A stretch of 64,000 nt of DNA, taken from positions 310,001-374,000 of the forward strand of contig NZ_JABWGN010000002.1 of assembly GCF_013363975.1 (NCBI RefSeq). Direction: 5' to 3'. This stretch comes from Nonomuraea montanisoli. Lineage in GTDB: Bacteria; Actinomycetota; Actinomycetes; Streptosporangiales; Streptosporangiaceae. Positions 57,380 to 64,000 of the stretch are shown in pieces; within the stretch, counting starts at the first letter, position 1, and every line of letters starts with the position of its first letter. The position numbers were made by a program, and so were the translations under genes. The notes beneath the pieces were generated by a model. The model saw only the letters and a list, made by a program, of their open reading frames with translations, was not told the DNA's origin and searched no databases.

Positions 57380-57386
57380 GGCGGAA

Positions 57387-57516
57387 ATCCTACTTTTCGC
57401 ACCTGAGAGAACCCTGAGATCATGCGGCCCGCTCACTTTCGCCGGACGCACAGGGGCACGGACGGGCACAGACAGAGCGCAAAGGGGCATGTACGTGGGC
57501 GCGATCGCCGTAAGAT
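57387..57516. promoter_or_regulatory. Divergent leaderless promoters
   Basis: The minus -10 is TAGGAT (complement of 57387-57392), 7 nt before the fusion gene ATG. The plus -10 is TAAGAT (57511-57516), 7 nt before GTG 57524. The 118 nt between them hold no ORF; a CCTGAGAGAACCCTGAGA near-direct repeat (about 57402-57419) is the only feature that stands out. Confidence 0.55.
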
Positions 57517-57523
57517 GCAGCCC

Positions 57524-58702
57524 GTGAACGCACCAGCAATCATCAAAAAGGCCGCCGACTGGGCGGTCCCCTACTGGACGCGGGGGCCGGCGGGCCGTGA
57601 GACGCCCCCCGACCTGTTCCGGGTCCTCTACTACGGGTGGCTGGTGGCGCTCACGCTCAAGCTGCTCGGCTCGGCCTGGGACGTCTCGTGGCACTTCAAG
57701 TGGCTGCGCGACGACCTCGCCCCGCCGCACCTGCTCAACTCCGCCGGCACCGCCGTGGCCCTCGGCCTGACCATCGTCCACGGCTACACCGGCTACGGCG
57801 TGGACAAGGCCGCGCTGCGGCTCATCCAGTGGGGCACCGGCGTGTTCCTGGTCGCGGTGCCGCTCGACCTGATCAACCACCGCGTCAACGGGCTCGACAT
57901 CACCTCGTGGAGCCCGTCGCACATCATGCTCTACCTTGGAACGTTCTTCATGATCGCCGGGGTGATCCGGGGCTGGTTCACGGGGGCGCCTCCGGGGCGG
58001 GAGCGCACGGTGCTGCTGGGGGCGTTCTTCGCGTTCTTCCTGGAGAACGTGCACTTCCCCGAGCAGCACCAGGAGTACGGCGTGCTGTCGATCGGCGCGT
58101 GGGACAACCACGCCACCTACGCCGAGCCGATCCTGCTGCGGTTCGCGGCCGACCAGATGGGCCGGCCCGTCGACCGGGCGATGATGACCGCGTTCTCGCT
58201 GCCCGTGCCGGACGCCCTGTATCCCGTGTACGCGGTGGTCGCCGGGCTCGGCGTGCTCGTGGTGGCGCGCATGCTGATCGGCAGGTTCGGCGCGGCGACG
58301 CTGGTGGCCGCGGGCTACGTCGGCTTCCGCACGCTGATCTGGCCGCTGCTCACCGTCACCGGCTTCCCGCCGTCGGCCGTGCCGTTCTTCCTCGTCGTGG
58401 GCGGGCTGTGCGTGGACCTCGCGTTCGCGGTGCGGCAGCCGGTGGCCAGGGCGCTCGTCGGGTCCGTCGGCGTCACCGCCGCCGTCTACGGCGCCCTCGC
58501 CGCGCAGAGCGCCCTCATGGGCCAGGTGTACGGCGCGATCAAGGGCCAGAGCGGACTGCTCGGCGCCCCGCCCCTGGCGACCGGCTCGGCGCTCTGGGCG
58601 GGGGCGGGACTGCTGGCGGCGTGGCTGGCCTTCGAGTGGTGGAGCGGCCGGGCGAACCGTCAGCCGATCGAGGCCCGGGTGATCGCCACCGCCACCCCGT
58701 AG
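57524..58702 (+). CDS. Polytopic membrane protein of unknown function
   Basis: A 392-residue protein with about nine hydrophobic helices, e.g. YYGWLVALTLKLLGSAW, HIMLYLGTFFMIAGVI, VLLGAFFAFFLENVHFP, VYAVVAGLGVLVVARMLI and VPFFLVVGGLCVDLAF. Conserved-looking His and Asp lie near helix ends (WDVSWHFKWL, NSAGTAVALGL, LDLINHRVNG, PSHIML), which suggests metal or heme contacts rather than simple structure. It converges on copD with a 43-nt overlap, so a link to copper handling is possible. GTG 57524 was chosen because it sits 7 nt after TAAGAT; an ATG three codons upstream also exists. Confidence 0.7.
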   Translation: MNAPAIIKKAADWAVPYWTRGPAGRETPPDLFRVLYYGWLVALTLKLLGSAWDVSWHFKWLRDDLAPPHLLNSAGTAVALGLTIVHGYTGYGVDKAALRLIQWGTGVFLVAVPLDLINHRVNGLDITSWSPSHIMLYLGTFFMIAGVIRGWFTGAPPGRERTVLLGAFFAFFLENVHFPEQHQEYGVLSIGAWDNHATYAEPILLRFAADQMGRPVDRAMMTAFSLPVPDALYPVYAVVAGLGVLVVARMLIGRFGAATLVAAGYVGFRTLIWPLLTVTGFPPSAVPFFLVVGGLCVDLAFAVRQPVARALVGSVGVTAAVYGALAAQSALMGQVYGAIKGQSGLLGAPPLATGSALWAGAGLLAAWLAFEWWSGRANRQPIEARVIATATP

Positions 58703-59703
58703 GCGAGGCCCATGACGGCCAGCTCGGCCGTCGCCCACGCGACCACGGCCGTGGCCGCGCCGCCGCGGATCGCCGGCAGCAGCCGGAAGCGGATGTGCGC
58801 GGCCAGCGGCACCAGCAGCGCCGCCAGGGCCAGCTTGGCCACCACCAGCAGGCCGTACTCACTGGTGAGGATCGCGCCCGGCAGCTCCACGCCGGGCGTG
58901 AGCGCCATCGTGCCGAGCCCCGTGACCAGCCCGGACAGGCTCACCACCAGCAGGCACACCGTGGCGATCCTGGAGAAGCGCGGCAGCACGACCGCCAGCA
59001 GCTCACGGCGCGGCGCGACGAACACCGTCACCGCCGCCAGCCCGCCCGCCCAGGCCGCCGCGCCCATCACGTGGCTCTCCATCGAGATCATGATCGGGTC
59101 GTGCCAGACGGAGTTCACCGCGTGCCCGGTCACCGGGATCGGCAGCAGCCCGAACAGCGCCACCACGATCCGCAGCTCGGCCGGCACCTTCTCGCCGAAG
59201 CGCACCGCCATGAGCCCGATGCCGGCCGCGGCCAGCGCGCAGGCGGCGCTGAACAGCAGTCCCTGCCCGGTGCCGACGCTGTCCACGTAACCGGCGATCA
59301 TCGCGGGCGTCGGCACGGACCCGGGGTTCAGCTCGGCCGTCTGGAACACGATCGTGAGCAGCGCGCTCGCCGCCCACACCCAGGCGGCGGTGACGGTCAG
59401 CGGGCGGACGCGGCGCATGACCGGCTCGGTGCGTTCGGGGTGCTCGAAGCCGAGCAGCTTGGGCAGCAGGCTCATGCCGACCACGGCCACGGCGGCCAGG
59501 TCGAGCACCACCCGCACGACCGGCAGGCCGTACGCGACGAGGAGGCCCGGCATGGGGATGCCCGGCACGGCCTCCTGCGCGGTCAGCCCGGAGGCGACCA
59601 CGGCGGAGACGACGGCGCAGGCCAGGAACACCCCGGCCACCACGCCGCCGCCGCGGGCGAGGGCGCGGCGGCGCGGGGGAGCCTCGCAGCGCTCGACGCT
59701 CAC
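58660..59703 (-). CDS. copD: CopD family copper import/resistance membrane protein
   Basis: A 347-residue polytopic protein with eight or nine TM helices. CopD traits include ARGGGVVAGVFLACAVVSAV, YGLPVVRVVLDLAAVAVVGM, AAWVWAASALLTIVF, SVWHDPIMISMESHVMGAAA (His/Met ligands) and EYGLLVVAKLALAALLVPLA. It probably moves copper across the membrane together with the periplasmic-type CopC encoded just upstream. Its start overlaps the copC stop by 4 nt. It converges on a membrane protein gene with a 43-nt overlap. Confidence 0.83.
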   Translation of the reverse strand: MSVERCEAPPRRRALARGGGVVAGVFLACAVVSAVVASGLTAQEAVPGIPMPGLLVAYGLPVVRVVLDLAAVAVVGMSLLPKLLGFEHPERTEPVMRRVRPLTVTAAWVWAASALLTIVFQTAELNPGSVPTPAMIAGYVDSVGTGQGLLFSAACALAAAGIGLMAVRFGEKVPAELRIVVALFGLLPIPVTGHAVNSVWHDPIMISMESHVMGAAAWAGGLAAVTVFVAPRRELLAVVLPRFSRIATVCLLVVSLSGLVTGLGTMALTPGVELPGAILTSEYGLLVVAKLALAALLVPLAAHIRFRLLPAIRGGAATAVVAWATAELAVMGLAYGVAVAITRASIG

Positions 59704-60374
59704 GCCCGGCCCTCCCCGCCCGGGCCGCTCTCCCGAGCGGCGTCCGCGCTCGACGCGTCCGCCGGTCCGGTCTCACCAGGGGCGTCCGCGTTCGTCCCCG
59801 GGCCGGTCTCGGCGGGGCGGGCGCGGCGCAGGGCGACGCCGGTGCCGGCCGCCAGCAGCAGGAGCGCGGCCACGATCCACACCACGGCCATGCCCGCGCC
59901 GCCGTTGGCCGCCGCCTCGGCCGCCCGGGCGCTGTCGGCGTCGTCCGAGGCCGCCGCCGTCCCGGGCGCCGTCTGAGCCGCGGTCCGGGGCGCCGTCTCG
60001 GGCGCCGCGGCGGCCGGGCCGGTGAGGCGGAAGGTGATCTTGCCGGTCACCGGGTGCCCGTCGGCCGACAGGATCCGGTAGCCCACGATGTACGCGCCGG
60101 CCGCCGTCAGCGGCTTGACCTTGAGCGTCACCTTCTCCGCGGCCACGGACGCGGCCCCGTCGGCCATCGCCGCCCCGTCCGGGCCCGTGACGCCCACCTG
60201 CGCGTACCCCTGGCGCACGGCCTGGTCGAACACCAGCGTGATCAGGGCGGGCGCGGCCGACAGCGCCGCCCCGTCCTTGGGGTCGCTGCTGATGAGCACG
60301 TTGTGCGCCCGGGCCGGGAGCGAGATCCCCACCGCGGCCGACGCGAGCAGCAGGACCGTGAGTAGCCGCCTCAC
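59700..60374 (-). CDS. copC: CopC domain copper-binding protein, C-terminally anchored
   Basis: A 224-residue secreted protein. After the signal peptide (RRLLTVLLLASAAVGISLPA), the mature protein begins at AHNVLISSDPKDGAAL, the CopC start whose N-terminal His is a Cu(II) ligand. The Greek-key domain continues through ITLVFDQAV to YRILSADGHPVTGKITFRL (second His ligand). An Ala/Thr-rich linker and a TM helix (VVWIVAALLLLAAGTGVAL) anchor it to the membrane. Together with copD it forms a copper-handling pair. GTG 60374 is preceded by AGGGAAGG. Confidence 0.88.
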   Translation of the reverse strand: MRRLLTVLLLASAAVGISLPARAHNVLISSDPKDGAALSAAPALITLVFDQAVRQGYAQVGVTGPDGAAMADGAASVAAEKVTLKVKPLTAAGAYIVGYRILSADGHPVTGKITFRLTGPAAAAPETAPRTAAQTAPGTAAASDDADSARAAEAAANGGAGMAVVWIVAALLLLAAGTGVALRRARPAETGPGTNADAPGETGPADASSADAARESGPGGEGRA

Positions 60375-60425
60375 CGATCGACAACCTTCCCTTGAACGCT
60401 TCCAAACCCGTCTATGCTCCCATCC

Positions 60426-61202
60426 GTGACGGACCTCTTCGGCGGCGCGGCCACCTATTACGCGCGATACCGCAGCGGCCACGGGGAGGAGGCCATCGGG
60501 CGTCTGGCCCGCGCGTTCGGCCCGGACGGCGTCGTGCTGGACCTCGGCTGCGGCCCCGGCACGGTGGCGATCCCCCTGGCCGGGCGGGTGCGCGCGGTGC
60601 TCGCCGTGGACCCCGACGAGGAGATGCTGGCCGAGGGCCGCCGCCTGGCCGAAGGAACGGCCGGGGACATCCGGTGGATGCGCGGAGACTCCACCACGCT
60701 GCGCGCGCTGCCGCCGTTCGACCACGTCGTCATGGGCCGGTCGTTCCACTGGATGGACCGGCGGGCCGTGCTCGCCGACCTCGACGCCCTGCTGCCGCCG
60801 CACGGAGCGGTGGCCCTGGTGGGTCCCACCCGCGAGGAGGGGGAGCCGCCGTGGGAGGCGGTGGTGCGGCCGGTGCGCGCCGCGTTCGGCCTGAACGAAT
60901 CCGGGCTGGACAAGCGGCGGGCCCTCGGCTCGTTCCAGGCGACCGGCGAGCACCACGACGAGGTGCTGGCGGGCTCGCCGTTCGGCCGCGTCGAGTCGGC
61001 CCGGTTCGAGCGGCTGGTATCGATGGGTGTCGACGAGCTGGTGGGGCTCCAGCTCTCGTTCTCCTACAGCGCGCCCGCCCGGCTGGGCGACCGCCTGGCC
61101 GCGTTCACGGACGAGGTGCGCCGGGCCCTGCTGGCCGAGCGCCCCTCGGGCGTGTGGGAGGAGCGCAGGACCACCGAGGTCCTGATCGCCCGCCGTTCCT
61201 GA
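60426..61202 (+). CDS. Class I SAM-dependent methyltransferase
   Basis: A 258-residue methyltransferase (type 11-like). Motif I is VLDLGCGPGTVAIPLAG near residue 38, motif II VLAVDPDEEMLAEGRRLA, and SFHWMD marks the family related to yeast TMT/UbiE-like small-molecule methyltransferases. The N-terminal YYARYRSGH is typical. The substrate is unknown. GTG 60426 lies 7 nt after TATGCT (60413-60418), a leaderless pattern; an in-frame ATG at 60414 overlaps that box. It is divergent from copC. Confidence 0.85.
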   Translation: MTDLFGGAATYYARYRSGHGEEAIGRLARAFGPDGVVLDLGCGPGTVAIPLAGRVRAVLAVDPDEEMLAEGRRLAEGTAGDIRWMRGDSTTLRALPPFDHVVMGRSFHWMDRRAVLADLDALLPPHGAVALVGPTREEGEPPWEAVVRPVRAAFGLNESGLDKRRALGSFQATGEHHDEVLAGSPFGRVESARFERLVSMGVDELVGLQLSFSYSAPARLGDRLAAFTDEVRRALLAERPSGVWEERRTTEVLIARRS

Positions 61203-61257
61203 GCGCCGGGAGCACGCTTCCGCACGTTCGCCCGACGAACAGAACCCTTGAGGCTGT

Positions 61258-61283
61258 TGATCAGGGTGGACCACACCTGATCA
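61258..61283. repeat. Palindrome, probable left end of a decayed IS1341-type element
   Basis: TGATCAGG (61258-61265) and CCTGATCA (61276-61283) flank a 10-nt centre with partial pairing. It lies about 75 nt upstream of the broken tnpB and may be a subterminal hairpin of the old element. It could equally act as a terminator after the methyltransferase gene. Confidence 0.4.
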
Positions 61284-61355
61284 CGTTGCGGCCTCGCCCG
61301 GCATCGGGCTCGATTCTCACCGGGGCGACCTCGCCAGCCGATATTGTGTTCGGTT

Positions 61356-61842
61356 GTGAGACTGGTGGTGCAGGTGAAACTCCTGCCGATGCCGGAGCGG
61401 TGTTTTCGGAACTTCGACCTGCGTACAAGGCCGTCTTCGGGCTGGCCGCGCAGGCGGCCCAGCACGTGATCAAGAAGGTCTGCGACGCCTACCGCACTCT
61501 GCACGCCAACCTGGCCGCCGGAAACCTGGGCAAACCGGGATCGGCGCGGCGAGTCAAAGCTGAAAGCAAACCGATCTCTTTCCGGCCCGGTGCGGCCCAG
61601 CCGTACGACGACCGGTGCCTGTCCTGGCAGCACACCGACCGGACGGTGTCGATCTGGACGACCGCCGGACGGCTGCGCGGCGTCGCCTTCACCGGCTCAG
61701 CCCGGCAACTGGCGCTGCTGGTCAAGCACCGCAAGGGTGAGTCCGACCTGGTGCGGCGGGACGGCATGTGGTTCCTGCACGCCACCGTCGAGACGGATTT
61801 CTCGGGGTGGATCTGGGCATCGCCAACCTCGCTGGGCAGTGA
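61356..61842 (+). pseudogene. tnpB: Decayed tnpB (IS1341-type), frameshifted and truncated
   Basis: The reading begins with the TnpB start VRLVVQVKLLPMP in one frame, jumps to another for VFGLAAQAAQHVIKKVCDAY, LGKPGSARRVKAESKPISF, DDRCLSWQHTDRTVSIWTTA and HRKGESDLVRRDGMWFLHAT, and shifts again for FLGVDLGIANLAGQ before a stop at 61842. The N-terminal portion is also shortened, and everything after the first RuvC Asp is missing. These are several independent lesions, so the gene is dead. It belongs to a different TnpB group from the intact copy at 46.1 kb. Confidence 0.8.
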
Positions 61843-62212
61843 GTCACGCTGCCTGACGCGGACCGGACCGTCGGCGCCATCGACGGTGAGGAGCTGCGAG
61901 CTCAGTCGTTCACGACCGAGAAGCAGACGCACGAGCTCCTGCAGGATCGGGCAGCAGCGGGGCGGGAACCGCCGGAGTCACCCCGCCAACGACCACGCCG
62001 TGACTCGGCCACTCGCGCCGATGACGTAGCTGCCCTCGGGCAGGCGCGCCCGGCCGCCGACCGTGCAGCGCAGGACGTCTGTGCCGCCCCGCGTTACTGC
62101 CCGGCCGGCCCGTCCTCGCCGGCGGCCTGGAAGCCGCCCGCCCGCCCGAAGGAAGCCGCCCGTCCGCCGCCCGGTCGCCGGGCGCCCGCACGCGCTCGGC
62201 GACCGGTGGCGG
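61843..62212. other. No gene recognised; probable remnant DNA
   Basis: About 370 nt between the broken tnpB and the TetR gene. One plus frame reads on from the tnpB stop (DGEELRAQSFTTEKQTHELL) but no start, domain or known IS right end could be recognised. The rest is GC-rich with small direct repeats of GAAGCCGCCCG. I see no promoter or RNA. Confidence 0.5.
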
Positions 62213-62812
62213 TCACAGGTCGGTGGGGGCGAGGCCGAGCTCGGCCGCGGCGGCCGTGCGGATGAGCTGGTTGGCGCGGCGGCGCGACAGCGCCTTCGGG
62301 TGGACCTGGATCTGGATGGCGAGCCCGTCGATGAGCGCGAACAGGCGCCAGCTCGCCCCTTCCGGGTCCTCGCAGGCGAACTGGCCGCGCGCCACCCCGT
62401 CCTCGATGATGCCCCGCAGCACCTGGCGGCCCTGCTGGTCGAGCCGGCGGGTGGTCTCCTCCAGGTCCGAGCTGCGGATCGACTCCGCCCAGGCGTCGAT
62501 CCACAGCCGCCAGCCGTCGGGCGAGCCGCCCGGCGAGCAGCGCCGCAGCAGTGTGCGCAGCCGCTCCAGCGGTGGCCGCTCCAGCCGCTCGATGCTGTCC
62601 AGCGTGTCGCGGTGCAGGCGGGCCGCGTACGCGAACGCCTGGGCGAACAGCCGGTCCTTGGTCTCGAAGTGGTAGAAGAGCAGCGCCTGGCTCACCCCGG
62701 CGGCTCGGGCGATGTCGAGTGTCCTGGTGTGCCCGAACCCCTGCGCGGAGATCACCTCGCAGGCTGTCTTGAGCAAGTCCTCACGTCGTAATCGGCTGAA
62801 ACCTGGTGTCAC
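62213..62812 (-). CDS. TetR family transcriptional regulator
   Basis: A 199-residue TetR-type regulator. The HTH is LLKTACEVISAQGFGHTRTL, DIARAAGVSQALLFYHFETK (recognition helix) and DRLFAQAFAYA; the C-terminal portion (about 75-195, with WRLWIDAWAESIRSSDLEET and LFALIDGLAIQIQVHP) resembles the TetR C-terminal domain of BetI/TetR_C_6-type proteins. GTG 62812 was chosen because it places the HTH at the usual distance, and a TAGAGT box lies 8 nt upstream. No target is obvious; the sensor kinase gene upstream is on the same strand. Confidence 0.83.
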   Translation of the reverse strand: MTPGFSRLRREDLLKTACEVISAQGFGHTRTLDIARAAGVSQALLFYHFETKDRLFAQAFAYAARLHRDTLDSIERLERPPLERLRTLLRRCSPGGSPDGWRLWIDAWAESIRSSDLEETTRRLDQQGRQVLRGIIEDGVARGQFACEDPEGASWRLFALIDGLAIQIQVHPKALSRRRANQLIRTAAAAELGLAPTDL

Positions 62813-62948
62813 AGCGGGCCACTCTAACCAGTGCCCAGAAACAGCTGTAGGACAAACCGGGCATGGGTATGGGAGCGTGACCACCTGGTGCGGTTCCGGG
62901 CGGGCGCGCTGACGGCCGCCGGATGCCCGAAGCCGGCCGTCCGACCGC

Positions 62949-64000
62949 TCACATCTCCCTGATCGGCAGCCGCAGCACGAACCGGGCCCCGCTGTCGGAG
63001 TCGCCCAGGGTGAGCGTGCCGTGATGCGCCTGGGCGATGTCGCGGGCGATCGACAGGCCGAGCCCCGTGCCGCCGGCGTCGCGGTTGCGCGAGGCGTCCA
63101 GCCTGGTGAAGCGCTGGAAGACGAGCTCGCGCTGCTCGGGCGCGATGCCGCCGCCGTCGTCCAGCACCTCCAGGACGGCGTGGCCGTCGTCCAGGCGCAC
63201 GGTCACGGTGATCGTGGACTCCGCGTGGCGCTCGGCGTTGTCGAGCAGGTTCGTCAGCAGGCGGGCGAGCTGCAGCCGGTCGCCGGTCACGACCACGCCC
63301 GGCTGGAGCGTGGTGATGAGCTTCTTCGCGCGCGGCCTGGTCGTCTCGGCCGCGACGAGCTCGGCGAGGTCCACCGGGTCGCGCGCCATGGGCGAGCCCG
63401 CGTCGAGCTTGGCCAGGGTCAGCAGGTCGGTCACGATGGCCTGCAGCCGGTCGAGGCTCGACAGCAGGGCGCGGCCGATCTCCTCCCACTCGGCGTCCTC
63501 GGGGTGCAGCATCGCCTCCTCGACCTGGGCGCGCATCGCCGTGATCGGGCTGCGCAGGTCGTGGGAGGCGTCGGAGGCGAACCGGCGCTGCTGCTCGACC
63601 GCCGCCTCCAGCCGGTCGAGCGTCTGGTTGGCGGTGTCGGCCAGGGACCGGATCTCGTCGGCCTGGCTGGGCACGGGCAGGCGTTTGCCCAGGTCGCTGC
63701 TCGTGATCTCGGCGAGCTTGTCGCGGATCTCCTGCACGGGCGCGAGCGTCCTCGCCACGACCCGCGACACCCCGAACCAGGCCAGCGCCACCATGGCCAC
63801 CGAGATGCCGATGAGGAACGCCAGCACGGCCGGATGGACGTACCAGGGGACGGTGGGGCCGACCGCGTACACCAGCCAGTCGCCGCCGTGCTCGTACACC
63901 CGGGCCACGGCCATGTACTCGCACTGGCCCCGGAAGTACGGCAGGTCGCAGACCACCTCCAGGGTGCTCGCGCTGAACTCGTCCGGCATGACGGTGCTCA
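62949..64000 (-). CDS. Sensor histidine kinase, N-terminus beyond the window
   Basis: The frame stays open to the right edge, so the first TM helix and part of the sensor domain are missing. Visible are the end of an extracellular domain with two Cys, a TM helix (VLAFLIGISVAMVALAWFGV), HAMP (RTLAPVQEIRDKLAEI), the H box FASDASHDLRSPITAMRAQV, the N box LLTNLLDNAERHA, and G boxes VLDDGGGI and GGTGLGLSIARDIAQ. The phosphorylated residue is the His of SHDLRSP. It would phosphorylate a response regulator probably encoded just outside the window. Confidence 0.88.
   Translation of the reverse strand, partial: STVMPDEFSASTLEVVCDLPYFRGQCEYMAVARVYEHGGDWLVYAVGPTVPWYVHPAVLAFLIGISVAMVALAWFGVSRVVARTLAPVQEIRDKLAEITSSDLGKRLPVPSQADEIRSLADTANQTLDRLEAAVEQQRRFASDASHDLRSPITAMRAQVEEAMLHPEDAEWEEIGRALLSSLDRLQAIVTDLLTLAKLDAGSPMARDPVDLAELVAAETTRPRAKKLITTLQPGVVVTGDRLQLARLLTNLLDNAERHAESTITVTVRLDDGHAVLEVLDDGGGIAPEQRELVFQRFTRLDASRNRDAGGTGLGLSIARDIAQAHHGTLTLGDSDSGARFVLRLPIREM

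Noticed and set aside
1..64000. tRNA, rRNA, known riboswitches and replication or attachment sites
   Set aside because: No cloverleaf, rRNA-like stretch or recognised riboswitch core was found by eye, and no integrase is present. A covariance-model search would be needed to exclude small RNAs.

Overview
The window is about 64 kb of very GC-rich DNA (my estimate is above 70 percent) with strong G/C preference at third codon positions, frequent GTG starts and families typical of mycelial actinomycetes: XRE-DUF5753 regulators, a DUF574 methyltransferase, Uma2, a TIGR03118 protein, a PucR regulator, AfsR-like STAND ATPases and polyphosphate glucokinase. I infer a member of the Streptosporangiales, Nonomuraea-like. 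The order-level placement is an inference; Actinomycetota is safe. No rRNA, tRNA or CRISPR array was seen.

Region by region. 1-7.6 kb: small regulators and housekeeping enzymes (EamA exporter with divergent MarR, two GNATs, a tyrosine phosphatase, an HD phosphohydrolase, a CDGSH Fe-S protein, a lipoprotein, TetR and GntR regulators). 7.9-9.8 kb: a secreted Xaa-Pro dipeptidyl-peptidase. 9.9-21.3 kb: a long minus-strand run. It holds a tight 9-gene accessory operon (14.2-21.3 kb) containing a HemB-like enzyme, a free-standing HemA dimerisation domain, two Asp/Glu-racemase-superfamily proteins, a tautomerase-like protein, an FAD monooxygenase and an MFS exporter, followed by a giant sigma-factor/zinc-finger/membrane fusion. 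A divergent XRE-DUF5753 regulator sits at its upstream end. 22.8-33.5 kb: DUF574 methyltransferase, DUF4253, TIGR03118, ppgK, hrpA, Uma2, HAD, DUF5709-like and hemerythrin genes. 33.5-45 kb: gamma-glutamyltransferase, a heterodimer-style ABC exporter with divergent MarR, a degenerate amidohydrolase, PucR, a secreted M6 metalloprotease and a membrane-anchored STAND ATPase. 46.1-47.4 kb: an IS1341-type TnpB element with a likely omega RNA end. 47.4-64 kb: phosphatase, oxidoreductase, PAC2 protein, an orphan terpene synthase, a second STAND ATPase, an alpha/beta-hydrolase-ABC ATPase fusion with its permease, copC-copD, a methyltransferase, a decayed second TnpB, a TetR regulator and a truncated sensor histidine kinase.

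The best candidate for an undescribed system is the 14.2-21.3 kb operon. Several members belong to well-known metabolic families but lack family-defining catalytic or metal-binding residues, and both HemA- and HemB-related pieces are present. This suggests a specialised pathway derived from tetrapyrrole-precursor enzymes, with its own exporter and regulator. Two further themes cross the window. At least fourteen genes have a TANNNT -10 box only 6-7 nt before the start codon, so leaderless transcripts should be common. Short tandem repeats sit repeatedly at gene 3' ends and inside disordered linkers.
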